A DNA stretch of 64,000 nt from contig MCGT01000003.1 of NCBI GenBank assembly GCA_002104935.1, positions 806,001-870,000 of the forward strand, given 5' to 3'. A program made the position numbers and the translations under genes. Shown piece by piece: positions 49,759 through 61,015 of this stretch. The notes beneath the pieces were generated by a model. The model ran no database searches. It was not told where the DNA came from and saw only the letters and a list, made by a program, of their open reading frames with translations. Origin of the DNA: Hesseltinella vesiculosa. Taxonomy: Eukaryota; Mucoromycota; Mucoromycetes; Mucorales; Cunninghamellaceae. The stretch's first letter is position 1, and each line of letters begins with the position of its first letter.

Positions 49759-52700
49759 CTATTTGGTAAAGATGAGGTCAAAGGTGGAGCCGTTGACTTC
49801 TTGTTCTTCATCGGTGATGACTTGGGCATCGGCACTCATGGCCGAAGCGTTTTCGATGGTCTTCTTGAGCGACTTGGTCAACAAGGGATGGGAGGCAATG
49901 ACGGATTCCAGGCCGTTGGGGTCGTTCTTGATGCGGAAATAGTAGTTGACTTCGTCGGTGGGCAAGAGGTTGACTTTTTTGCGCAGACGTTGGACACGGT
50001 TGATGACTTCACGGGCCAAACCTTCTTGTTCGAGCTCGGGGTAAATTTCGACATCCAACAGGACCAGCACGTCATTGTCCGAGTTGGTTTCGTACTTGAT
50101 GTCGGCATTGTCATCAAAGTAGCGGACGACGTTGATGTCTTCGTCGGTCAAGGCAACGCCAGCGACGGTCATGGACTTGGTCTTGACAAAGTCGAGGACT
50201 TGTTCTTGGGTCAAGTCGGGCAAGGCGTTCTTGACCTTCATGGCTTCCTTCTTGATCTTCTTGCCTAGAACCTTGAGGTCGGCAGTGGCGCGATACTTGA
50301 CACCAAACTTGGCTTCTTCGGCGGTCACAACCATTTCACGCACATTTAATTCTTCCAAGATATAAGATTCCAAAGACTGGACATCGGCGTGGTATTGAGG
50401 GTCGCTGTGGATCACCACGAGTTGCTTCAAAGGTGTCTAAAAAAAAAAAAAGTGAGTTTATATCGTCACCTCGGCGTTCTTGCCCTTCTTTAGTATTACC
50501 TTGAGAGAGATAGTCTTGCGTTCACGGATGGTACGGCCCAATTCGATGACGGCTTGCATGCGGCCAACAGCACGTTCGATTTCAGGATCAAAGTATTCTT
50601 CGCGCACGGTGGGGAAGTCCAAAAAGTGGATAGAGCGGTCGTCCTTGACCGAGGCGTCTTCAGGCAGGAACTTCTTGAGGGTTTGGTACATGTTTTCGGT
50701 CAAGTAGGGAGTGAAGGGAGCCTAGACGGATCATATACGAAAAATAAATAAATACAAAAAAACATTGATGAGAAAACACAACTCTGACGTCCATCCCACC
50801 CTTTTGACTTGTTTTATAACTCACCATGGTCTTGCACAGGGTGAAGAGAACTTCGAACAGGGTGTTCATGGCTTGCTTGGCATCTTCCAGCCCGTTTTCA
50901 CCCTTGAGGCGCTTGCGGTTGAAACGGACGTACCAGTTGGTCAAGAGATCGATCAAGCGGAGGAGACGGGGCACGACGGTGTAGAGTCGGTAGGCGGCCA
51001 TTTCTTCGCGGATGAACTTGATCAAGGACTGGCAGGTGGCGAGGATCCATCGGTCCATGACGTTGTCAGACTTGGCAATGTGGGGGTTGTAGGCGAAATC
51101 CCAGTCGAATTCCTTTTTGATGACGGCCGTTTGGGTGACAAAGAACTTGAAAGCGTTGTACCAGGGCAAGAACACCTTGGTCAGGACTTCCTTGACGCCT
51201 TCTTCTTTGAACTTGAGGGTTTCGGCGCGGACGACAGGGGAGTTGATCAAGTACAGACGCAGGGCATCGGCACCAAACTTGTCCATGATAATGCCGGGCT
51301 CGGGGTAGTTCTTCAAGCGCTTGGACATCTTCTTGCCGTCGGCGGCCAGGACCAGGCCACTGGCAATGACGTTCTTGACGGGAGGCTGGTCGAACAGGTG
51401 GGTGGACAGGACCAACAGGGTGTAGAACCAGCCACGGGTTTGATCGATGCCTTCGGAGATGAAGTCGGCAGGGAAGTTGGCTTCGAAGCGTTCCTTGTTT
51501 TCAAAGGGGTAGTGCTGCTGGGCATAGGGCATGGAGCCGGATTCGAACCAACAGTCAAAGACTTCCTCGACACGGCGCAGGACGTTCCCTGTGGTCTTGG
51601 AGGTGATGGTGATGTGGTCGATGCTTTCGCGATGGAGATCGGTGATGGGCGACACACCGCTGAGCTCTTCGAGTTCCTGGATGGAACCGATGGCGATGAC
51701 TTCCGAGTAGTCGTCGCTGACCCAGAGAGGGATAGGGGTACCCCAGTATCGGTTGCGGGACACGTTCCAATCGGGAGCGCTGCCGATCCAGTTGGCAAAG
51801 CGGCGTTCAGACACAAAGGAAGGCACCCAGTGCATCTTTTCGTTGTTGGCCAGAATCTTTTCAATGGCAGGTTGGACGCGGATGAACCAGGCAGGGATGG
51901 CGCGGTAGATCAAGGGGGTGTCGGAGCGCCAGCAGAAGGGGTAGCTGTGGCTCATTTGGGATTGCACAATGAGGCGGCCACGTTGCTTCATGTCCTTTTG
52001 GATCAACTTGTCGGCGTCCTTGATATACATGCCAGCAAAGTCGGGGCATTCGTCGGTGAACACACCACTTTCGTCCAGAGGCAAGGGCAAGAAGCCGTCG
52101 ACGGCAATCACGCCATGGGCCACACATACGCGGTAATCGTCTTCACCAAAGGCGGGGGCATTTTGAACGATACCAGTACCGGAGGAGTCGGTGACGTAGC
52201 TGTCGACGACAACGGTGTATGCCTTGTCGCTGACCTTGTCGACAAAGAAGGGGAACATGGGCTCAAACTTCCAGCCAAGCATGTTTTTGCCCTTGTAGCG
52301 GTCCAAGACGGTGAACTTGGCCTTCTTTGGGTCCTTGTACAGCATGGTCAAGCGAGATTCCATCAGGATGTATTGGTTGCCCGAGGCTTCGTCCTTGATC
52401 TTGATGTATTCGAAATCAGGGTGCACACAGACTGCCAAACAGGAAGGCAAGGTCCAAGGGGTGGTGGTCCAGGCCAGCAGTTGGGTTTCAGGATCGTCCT
52501 TGAGAGGGAAACCAATGACGACAGCGGGGTCGTTGACGTCCTTGTAGTTTTGAGAAGATTCAAAGTTGGACAAGGGGGTGGTACAAGCAGTCGAGTAGGG
52601 CATGACCTTTTTGCCGCGGTAGACTTGGCCCTTGTCAAACAAGGCCTTGAAGACCCACCAGACAGATTCCATAAACGTAGGGTTCAAGGTTTTGTAGTCA

Positions 52701-53406
52701 TTGTCAAAGTCGATCCAGCGGGCCATGCGTTCGACGGTGGCGCGCCATTCATTAGCGTACATCATGACAATCGAGCGACATTCAGCATTGTACTTGTCGA
52801 TACCCATTTTCATCACATCCTCGCGACCCTGTTCATCAAAAAAAAAAATCCGTCAGACGGGAGTCAGAACAAAAAAAGAAAAACGAGAGCGACGTTACTT
52901 TGATACCCAATTTCTTGTCGATTTCATATTCGACGGGCAGACCGTGGGTGTCCCAACCAAAACGACGCTCCACATGGTGACCTGTGTTGTGGGCGTAACG
53001 GGTGACAATATCCTAAAGAAAGAAAGTGTCAATGCTTCGTTGGAGAAAAAAAAAAAAAAAAAAAAAGTCGAACATGCTTCTTCATTTTGTTACCTTGATG
53101 GTACCGGCGAGCAAGTGACCATAATGGGGCAAACCCGTGGCAAAAGGAGGACCATCAAAGAAAGTGAAAGGTTTCTTGTCTTTGTTTAATTCCAAGGAGA
53201 CGGCAAATGCATCGATTTCGCGCCAGAACTCCAAGATTTTCTCTTCTTCCTTGGGGAAGCTAAAATAATGTTACAAAAAGAACGTCAGTAAAGGCATTGG
53301 GTAGGATTTGGATGCCTACTTGAATTGACCAGACACTAAGAAGGAGAGCATAATGAGTATACGGTGCAGGGGATGTGTTTGCGAGCTTACCGTCAGCTAA
53401 AGACAT
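49759..53406 (-). CDS. ILS1: Isoleucyl-tRNA synthetase, cytosolic
   Basis: Exons 53406-53391, 53335-53320, 53259-53094, 53012-52899, 52828-50825, 50721-50500, 50436-49759; 1071 aa, against 1072 in yeast Ils1. The HIGH motif is LPHYGH; the editing domain holds [11 protein letters not shown]; the KMSKS motif is [14 protein letters not shown]. The C-terminal anticodon domain and the eukaryotic extension follow. There is no presequence, so it is the cytosolic enzyme. The first two exons are 16 bases each and encode only MSLADVSGQF-type sequence leading into [13 protein letters not shown]. The long exon shows strong bias towards C/G-ending codons, as expected of a highly expressed gene. Confidence 0.96.
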
Positions 53407-53871
53407 GGTTATGGAGGAATAGAGAAAAAAAAAAAAAAAAAAAGCTTGTTATTTATTTTTGGGTGAGCGCCCTTTTTTAGTGATTTTCGATGCCAGCTCA
53501 TGCTACGCCAGCCACCGCCTCACCTATGTCGCTGTCGTGTCATGATGATTCATTTTGGTCATGTGGACCAGTACTGTCGGTTATAAAAAGAGATCGTCAT
53601 TTTGATATTTTACTTTTAACGTCATCCATGCTTCTTGCCAAATGCACATGCACCCGGCGTTCCCCAAAATTGTCAGCACGCTCATGATTGGAGGACAATG
53701 TCTTGCGCAAGATCAGCCAATGATCTATGCAAGAAAAAAGGTGACATCAGTCAGGGGTTGCCTTTTTTAGATGGCCTGGGGGATTATCTCTGAAAAATAA
53801 AATGACGGGCGGTTTTTTTTTTTTTTTCTACACTCTTTTTCATTTATCCATTTATTGAATCAGGCCATCCC
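53407..53871. promoter_or_regulatory. Divergent intergenic region between IleRS and the citrate carrier
   Basis: 465 bases with an A-run next to the IleRS start (53426-53442) and a T-run next to the carrier start (53813-53827). The centre is mixed sequence with no open frame of note and no recognised binding site. Confidence 0.4.
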
Positions 53872-54956
53872 ATGTCAAAACAAAAAGAAAAAGATCCAAT
53901 CTTGTCCCTGATGTCGGGTGCAATTGCTGGCGGGATTGAGGGTGTGGTGACCTACCCAACGGAATATGTCAAGACACGTCTGCAGCTCCAGGCGGGCGGC
54001 TCGCTGGCAGCTGGGGAAATTCGATTCAAGGGTCCTGTCGATTGTCTCGTCCAAACAGTGCGTCACCATGGGATCGGGGCGATCTACACTGGTGTGAGTG
54101 CTCTGGCCATTGGCAATGCAGCCAAGGCGGGTGTGCGGTTCTTGACTTATGACCAAATCGCCAACCTGCTGCGAGACGAGGATGGCAAGCTCACCAGCGG
54201 TCGAAGTTTACTGGCTGGACTCGGTGCAGGCATGACTGAAGCTGCCTTGGTTGTCACTCCCTCGGAAACCATCAAGTAAGAAGAGAGGCAATGTTTGAAC
54301 CCGTCTTCGGAAACGCTGACGTTTGGGTATTTTCCTTCTTACCGCAGGACCAAAATGATCCATGATCGCAACAGCGGTCAGCCAAGATACCATGGCCTGG
54401 TACATGGAACAAAAACGATTATCAAGGAAGAAGGGATGGGTGGCGTATACCGTGGCCTTGGCCCTGTGATGGCGCGCCAAGGTGCCAATAGTGCTGTGCG
54501 CTTCACCAGCTATAACTACATCAAGGGTCTTATGCAGCAACATCGAGGCGACGACGCCAGTCCCTTGCCTACCACCCATACCTTTTTTGCGGGTGCCTTG
54601 GCTGGTATCATTACTGTCTATTCCACTATGCCTCTTGATGTGTAAGTGAAAAGGATGTCAAGCAGAAGGGACTCATTTATTTTATTGAACAGTGTCAAGA
54701 CACGGATGCAAGGGTTAGATGCCCGGTCGTTGTATAAAAATTCGTTTGATTGTCTTATCAAGGTGGTCAAGGCCAATGGATTTTTTTCTTTATGGAAAGG
54801 AACCACTCCTCGTTTGACAAGATTGATTGTAAGTCGATGAAAAAAAAAAAAAAAAAAAAAGAGCTGGGACTGAGGTCATTTCCGTTCTAGTTTTCGGGCG
54901 GGATTGTCTTTACTGTGTACGAAAAAGCCTATGCTAGCCTGGAATACTTCAAGTAG
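53872..54956 (+). CDS. CTP1: Mitochondrial tricarboxylate (citrate) carrier, SLC25A1/Ctp1 type
   Basis: Exons 53872-54275, 54348-54641, 54693-54828, 54891-54956; 299 aa, the typical carrier length. Three repeats each show the signature after the odd helix: YPTEYVKTRLQLQ, TPSETIKTKM (split by intron 1) and MPLDVVKTRMQG (split by intron 2). The pattern with IAGGIEG near the start and the GANSAVRFTSYNYIKG stretch are those of citrate/malate exchangers. It would export citrate from the matrix for cytosolic acetyl-CoA and lipid synthesis. No cleaved presequence is visible. An identity as a related dicarboxylate carrier is less likely. Confidence 0.92.
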
Positions 54957-55108
54957 ATACCGGTACCGTAAAAAAAGAGTTTTTATGATGATACAATAAA
55001 AAGAAAAAAAAAAAAAACTAGTATATAAACACTAAGGGGGGAATTCGTCTATGCGTAACTGGTATGAAGGCTAATTTGCTATTTGAAAAAAAAAAAAGGG
55101 GGGGCCGA

Positions 55109-56392
55109 TCATCGATCTAGTTCTTGGATAGAGGCGCTGATGGATAATTGGGTGGCGGAACGGATGACCTCGGGGCGGTGGCTATCGGGCTCCTTGACCA
55201 TATCGTCGGCTGATATGGGCGAGCCAGCGCGACCAAACAAAATGGTATCGGCATCAGCACAAGAAGGGCGGCGGGCAGAGGAAGTGGATGAGTAGGGGCG
55301 AGGGGCAGCGGCGAGAGAATAGAGATTGTGGGAGACATCAGAGGAGGTGATGGATGATTTGCGGCTGCTTGTGGAATGGAGATGGTGGCGGTCGGATGGG
55401 CTAGAGGGCGTTGGTGGTTTGGAATGCGAGACGGGTCGGTCTTGTCTGGCGGTGTTGACATGCAATGGTGCAGGCTGAGAGGTGTAGGTGACGGTGGTCA
55501 TGGTACTGGTGCCAACATTGGATGGGGTACTGGTGGTGTTGGACACGACTAGCAAAAAGAGAACAAAAATTACACCGGCCGGTTTTTGAAGGTGTCCTCT
55601 ATTTTACCGTCGCCTTCCAAATCAGGGGGTTCAACCCATTCGGTGGGAATGACACAAGGGAACATGGTGCCGAGCTTGGCGGCACGATTGATCCAAGAAG
55701 GGGCATGTTTGCCGGTTAGGCGAAAGCAGAACTCGTCAGTGAAGTGGTTGCAGTTACGCGTCAGCAAGTTGTAAGATGGACCGACGAATTCCTTGGAAAT
55801 GCCATGGATCACGGCCTGGATCTGCTCGTCGGATAATCGAGTGTAACCCACAGACACGCTTTGTCTGTTTTAAAAATGAGTCAGTCTCTTGAAAAAAAAA
55901 AAAAAAAAAAAACTCAGGGTCCCCTGCAAGAGAGAAGCTTACTTGAATAATAAGCCGGGAGGCCCTACTTTGGCTTCGACTGCAAAGACACCAGTGATAT
56001 CCTTGAATTCATGACCACCAAAACAATACTCTTTGCCACAGATTTCTACTCCAGAATGATAGATGCCTACAAAAAGCATCTTTCGTCTTAGTCGACTTGT
56101 GATAACCTTTCAAAACGTTTACCGAGGCCCAAAGCATAGTAACCGACAGAGGTCAAGAAACTTGGTTGTAGCTAAAAAAAAAAAAAAAAAAAACAGGCAA
56201 GTCAGGCAAGGCTGTCATCCTCAGCATTTCCTTGACACCTTGACATTACCATGTCATACACGTTCACAAAGACTGGAAAATAAATAAATAAAAGGATGAG
56301 GATAATCGAGTTGGATGATGAGGGCTACCTTCATGTCTCTGCTCATTGTCGTCCATCGACTTTGACACAAAGCATTTTAAAGCATCCAGCAT
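55109..56392 (-). CDS. PPPDE (DeSI-like) thiol peptidase
   Basis: Exons 56392-56329, 56272-56250, 56171-56123, 56066-55943, 55864-55608, 55548-55109; 318 aa. The PPPDE core covers about residues 22-150: FVNVYDM at the start, the catalytic His in GIYHSGVEI, YCFGGHEF, and the catalytic Cys in NLLTRNCNHFTDEF. These enzymes act as deSUMOylating or deubiquitinating isopeptidases. The C-terminal half is a Ser/Thr/Pro-rich disordered tail without recognised domain. Exon 2 has only 23 bases. It converges on the citrate carrier, with 152 bases between stops. Confidence 0.92.
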
Positions 56393-56569
56393 CTTTTTTT
56401 GGAATGGAACAATGAAGAAAAAAAAAAACGAAGAGAAAGGGGACCGATTTTTTTTAAACGCTGAAAGGGGGAAATCTCAGCCTATGGCTTGAGAAGCAAG
56501 CTCTTGCTAGCTCATCACGTGGAATCAGTGATGATAAAAAAGTGGGTCTTTTTTTACTGGAAAAGGTTA

Positions 56570-56968
56570 TTATTTTTTAGTCTCGGTCTTTTTGGCCTCG
56601 GCAGCAGCTTGCTTGGCTCGCAGGATAGCAGCATCACTACAAGAGACATCATGAGTGAGTTCATTTTCTTAGAGTTGCCTAGTTCAATTTTAACCCCTAC
56701 TCTTCTTTGCGTTGCGTCAAACTCTTGCCACCATTGCCAGCTTTAGAGCCTTTGGTCTTATCTTGCTGTTTCTTGAGGTTCTTCAAACGGGCTTGTTCTC
56801 TTTGATTGCCACCTATCATCCATCAGAAGCGAAAAAAAAAAACCAGTGAGAAAAGACTCATTCCAAGGCTGCTCGCTGTTGCAAATGCTGGCTAGATCAA
56901 TGGTTGTGATCTCTATTTTGTTTTATCGCTTCGGTGATGGATGTAAACTGATGAATACTTACGAGTCA
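56570..56968 (-). CDS. SERF/4F5 family small basic protein
   Basis: Exons 56968-56962 (7 coding bases), 56812-56701, 56636-56570; 61 aa. The N-terminal MTRGNQREQARLKNLKK is the signature of the SERF (4F5) family, followed by a Lys/Gly/Ser-rich middle and an Ala/Lys-rich helix (AILRAKQAAAEAKK). SERF proteins are small, charged, disordered proteins that bind RNA and alter amyloid formation in model organisms. Length matches the family. The minute first exon is required to supply MTR. Confidence 0.88.
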
Positions 56969-57737
56969 TGGTTGGTATATGAAAATAGTCAGGAAGGGTG
57001 AAAATGGAAGAAGAGGGAAAAAAAAATTTGCTCAAGGGCTTCGTTACTTCCTTTCTGTGGACGCTGTTGAGTTTCAATTTGGCTTCATAGGTAGAGCACA
57101 AAGTGAAAAATGGTTGCGTGATGCCAGGATCGCGTGGATTTTACTTTGAATGTATAGATAGTTACGCTAATGCAGCATGTCATAATGGGTACTGAATTGC
57201 CAAAGCTTGATAAAAATCTAGCAATGACGCCTTTTCTCGTTAGCATTTTGCAGCACAGCAAGGAAGGAAGGACGACCTTTCGGATCGTAGACCATGTCAT
57301 TGTGTGCCGAAAGTGCCCAGAACTCTCTGACACGTCATTGCCGATCCCTGACGACAAAAAAACACCAAGCCTTTCGATTTACTGTGGAAAGGAGGGACGT
57401 CTAGCTTCGCGGAGAGTCTTGGATCTAGGCTGTCACCTGATGACTGTTTCTCTGTGGCTTCTTGGGTCATGTGCTGGGCATCGATACACTTCCTCTGTGG
57501 ATCCAAGAGGAGAAAGTGGGAGGATGGCTGGAAGAAGCTTTCCGGCTAAGCGATACCTAACGATCCGTAGGATCTGATGTGACACAGTCAGGTCAAAATG
57601 CTAGGTGTTCTGGATAGGATTCTCTGCTAGGTTCCATGGTGGAAGACGCAAATCCAAAATGACACACGACATTTATTTGTCAAGCGGTAATTACAGTATA
57701 AAAAAAAAGAGAGAGAGAGGAACATCTAACTAGGCCT
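56969..57737. other. Intergenic region between the SERF-like and casein kinase genes
   Basis: 769 bases. A 135-codon open frame on the + strand (57170-57577) has no recognisable family or promoter context and is not called. A GA-rich microsatellite lies at 57709-57719. The first part should be the SERF promoter and the last part the casein kinase 3' flank. Confidence 0.45.
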
Positions 57738-59057
57738 CTAACTAGGCATGAGCAGCAGGGCTGGCTTGGGTCTTTTTCTACCTTGAGCCTATCAATAGAG
57801 CTGGTGATGAACTTCTGGCTGTCACCAAGAGCTTGACTACCTCTCTTCTTTTACCTCCCAACCTCGGCCATCATTGAGGAGCATCCAGTCACGGCAGCCA
57901 TCATCTCTTTGGTTGATGTGTTGAAGGGCTTGGTCCAGTAGGTCTCTGCAGTGATCATAATCAGGAGCTTCGTCGTATCGCAAAGCTCGGGTATATTCTA
58001 GTAATGTCGCGAATTGCTCTAAAAAAAAAAGGAGGGGAGCGTGAGCTCAACAACTGCCAGGACACATCCATTTACCTGGGAAGGAGCTACAGAGGTCGGC
58101 AGGGGGCGTTTCTTGTTTCATTTGGCAAATCTTTTCATACTTGATCTTATGGCTGGAAGCGTGGATGCCCTGCCAGGGAAGCGACCCTCGGAGAAAATAA
58201 AGCAGTACATACGCAAGTGACTCCATGTCGTCACGCCTTGATTGTTCTTTTTTTTTTTAAAAAAAAAAAAAATGAGCCTGGGATTAATATGCAAATGGCT
58301 TGTAGTTTACCTCGTCCCAGATGGGCATTGATGCTCATGTACCTTGCTGTACCACTGATGCCTTGGCCGGTCTTGAAGCAGGCGTGTCGCTGGGTTTTTG
58401 GATCCTTGTAACGCTTGGCCATACCAAAGTCGATGAGATACAGATCATTTTTGGTGTTTGGGTCGTTGCCGATCAAAAAGTTGTCTGGTTTGACGTCTCG
58501 AAATACAAAATAGCGTTCATGCACCGACTGTAGCCTCGAGATCATAGCCTTGCCGACGCCCACGACGGTCTTTACTGAGAATTGTCGGCCACACATATCG
58601 AACAAATCCTCCAGACTAGGTCCTAGCAAATCCATCACCATGCATTTATCAATGCCTTCTCGTCCTAAATAATGTATCCTAGGCACCCCTTCTATTGGCA
58701 CCCAACGTCAACCAGAAAAAAAGTCAGCGGTTTCTTGGAAGGTTGGCTGTGGCAGTTTACCGGTGCCTCTCATCACTTGATAAACTTCATATTCATTTTC
58801 CAACAAGGGTAAAGGTGCATCGCATGATTCAAACTTGATGGCAACGGGTTGCTGTGTACTAAGATTCCTGCCTGATCATCCAAAAAATAAATAAGAAAAG
58901 AGGCGTGAGAAAAAACAGACGCTGCAACAAAGGTGTTACCTTCATAAATGACACCAAAACTACCCTTGCCAAGAATGGGGCCTAGCTGATGATGGATACC
59001 AACTATGACATTATCACTTTGGGGTTGATCATAAACATGGCGTGGCGAAGTTGTCAT
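57738..59057 (-). CDS. Casein kinase I family protein kinase (Yck/CK1-gamma-like)
   Basis: Exons 59057-58940, 58871-58761, 58691-58311, 58246-58076, 58018-57855, and a tentative last exon 57788-57738; 331 aa. The Gly loop is [12 protein letters not shown], the Lys is in VAIKFE, the catalytic loop is [12 protein letters not shown], the DFG motif is [13 protein letters not shown], and the CK1 signature [13 protein letters not shown] and [11 protein letters not shown] are split by intron 3. An aromatic residue in place of the HRD His is usual in the membrane-bound Yck/CK1-gamma group. Beyond [11 protein letters not shown] the C-terminus is uncertain: the chosen exon gives 16 basic residues, while an overlapping frame (57681-57838) encodes a longer tail with a CC motif. 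Confidence 0.88.
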
Positions 59058-59170
59058 TGATTCAAGAAGTGAAAAAGGGAGAAGGTGGGAAAAAAAAAAT
59101 CCAGCTCACGCTTTTTTTTTATTATGCATTGTTGCAGCCTAAAAAAGGAAAAGTTGCCCTTTTTGTCTTG

Positions 59171-60882
59171 TCAGTTGGAAAAAAAGGGATATCTTGCAAT
59201 GATGACTTGTGCAATGGCTTTCTGTCTTGCTGAAGGAAATGCCTATGGGACAAAGTGAGTGAGATTGCTCATTGTCTTTCCGGCGCTGCTTTACCTGTAG
59301 CAGCTGATCGGTGGTTTTGGCTTGATAACCGGTCTTATTAAACACTTGATCAATCAGCCGTTCACCAATGTAGCCCATATTGTTCCGAGGCATCAGTGTC
59401 TTGCAGTACGCCTTCAACAGCTTGATGTTGTTCTCCAATGCCTTTTCATCTAGAGCAGGGGCAGGGAGCTAAAAAGAGAGACAAGTGAGACTTTTTTTTC
59501 AAGCTGCTCTTGACGGACATGCCTTTAATTGATCTCGTTCCAGAGCATCCAGGTATTTTTGCAGTTCATAGACTTGCAGCATGTCTTGAGCTAGGCAATA
59601 CAAATAATAATAAACAAACTCGGTCGGTGAAAGTGTGTTTGGGTTCCTTACCATCGCCCGTCGAAGGTTCTTGCAAAAACTCTATCCATTTCTTGATGGT
59701 ATACCATTGCACTTCACATTGTTCTAGGTTTTTTTTTAGCAGATGAGCTTCAACGATGGAGCTCTATTTGACTTACCCGGGGTGAGCGGGGGCTGATGGT
59801 CGTCGATGACCATGGCCACTTCGTTCGAACGAGCGTCGGCTTTTTGCTTTTCTTGCAGTTGGGCATTCAGGCGATCGAGGTCTTTCAGCAGTTCCAATTC
59901 CTCGGCTGCCACATCATCCAAGACCGTTAGCTTCAGCATGTCTTCTTTTTGACGATCCAGCGACTGGAGTTCCAGCTCCTGAGGACAAACAACAGATCAG
60001 TTTGGGATGGTGATGACCGTGAGCGCTTACCAGTTCATGAATCAGCTCGTCATACTCGGTGCCTTCACTTTGCAGCTCTTGCTGACGGTGCTGGTACCGT
60101 TTGATCTCCTTTTGCATGTCGGCCATCTTGGCCTGATCTTCGCGTGTGATTTTCGATTGTGCTTCTTGCTGGATCTGGCGGGTGTGTTCCTGGTTTTTCA
60201 GCAGATTATCCTGGATCTCGACCTTGCGCTCTGTTTCTCGTACAACGTCTCCCAGATGAGTGATCAGTTCACTTGCTCGGCCCAACAGCAATTCTAGCTG
60301 AGGCAACCCTTCTCTGGCCACCGACACACGAGCATCAGCAATGTCCTGGTCGGTCATTAATTCGTGTGTCTGGAAAACGCCGCCAAAATTAAAAAAAAAT
60401 GAGGTGCCTAGCTTTTCCAACTTTTTTTTTTTTTTTTTTTTTACCCTCTCCATATGCGTGGCAGCAATCAGTCGGGGTAGTCTCGCTGTTGCTGTTTTCA
60501 ATGTGTGGGATGTTTTGGCAAGCTAAATTAAAGCAGAGAAGGAAATCAGCCTTTGCGTCGAGCATGTGCCAAAAGCGTACCATTTCCACCGATTCTTTCA
60601 GTTTAAGACCTGCACCATGGAGGTGGTCCATCATGGTGCTGGTATCGGCTTCGGTATCGTTCCTATGTTCAACTGGGATCATGGTATTGGACTGAGAGAG
60701 GGAGAGGCTCATTAATGTCTATGTCCACTTTTTTTTTGTTTGTAACATGGATGGGATGGCGAGCTTACGGTGGGAAACGAATTAGCATGAATCACGCTGC
60801 TGAAAGAGTCTGTGAATCGATTTGAATTCACAATATCGGTCACAGTTCTCTGTCGTTTGGGTCTTGGGTGATGATCAGCCAT
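59171..60882 (-). CDS. Coiled-coil protein of unknown family
   Basis: Nine exons: 60882-60769, 60691-60581, 60522-60445, 60369-60031, 59978-59777, 59723-59652, 59590-59523, 59468-59295, 59242-59171; 409 aa with consistent phases. The start has a basic patch (RPKRQR), a possible nuclear signal. Residues 100-290 form a long coiled coil rich in Gln, Glu and Leu (including LLKDLDRLNAQLQEKQK). The C-terminal part looks globular (LMPRNNMGYIGERLIDQVF). The overall plan is reminiscent of small kinetochore or spindle proteins, but I cannot name an orthologue. Intron 7 has a GC donor (59522); the nearby GT donor would put the next exon out of frame. Confidence 0.78.
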
Positions 60883-61015
60883 GGTTGAAATAATCTCGCT
60901 TAAAAAAAAAAAAAAAAAAAAAGAGCCAACGTGAGAGAAATGCGCGGCAAGGGAAAAAACTTTTTTTTTTTTTCCTTTCCTGCTTTTCAGCCCTGCCCTT
61001 TACATTTTTGTCTTG
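60883..61015. promoter_or_regulatory. Divergent promoter region of the coiled-coil and second WD40 genes
   Basis: Only 133 bases between two start codons, with an A-run on one side (60902-60921) and a T-run on the other (60960-60973), the same layout as other divergent promoters here. No known motif. Confidence 0.4.

Noticed and set aside
57170..57577. 135-codon + strand open frame between the SERF-like and casein kinase genes
   Set aside because: Its composition looks random, there is no recognised domain, and no supporting splice or promoter context.
58247..58274. T-run/A-run in casein kinase intron 3 as a repeat copy
   Set aside because: It lacks the shared blocks and is an ordinary homopolymer-rich intron of this genome.
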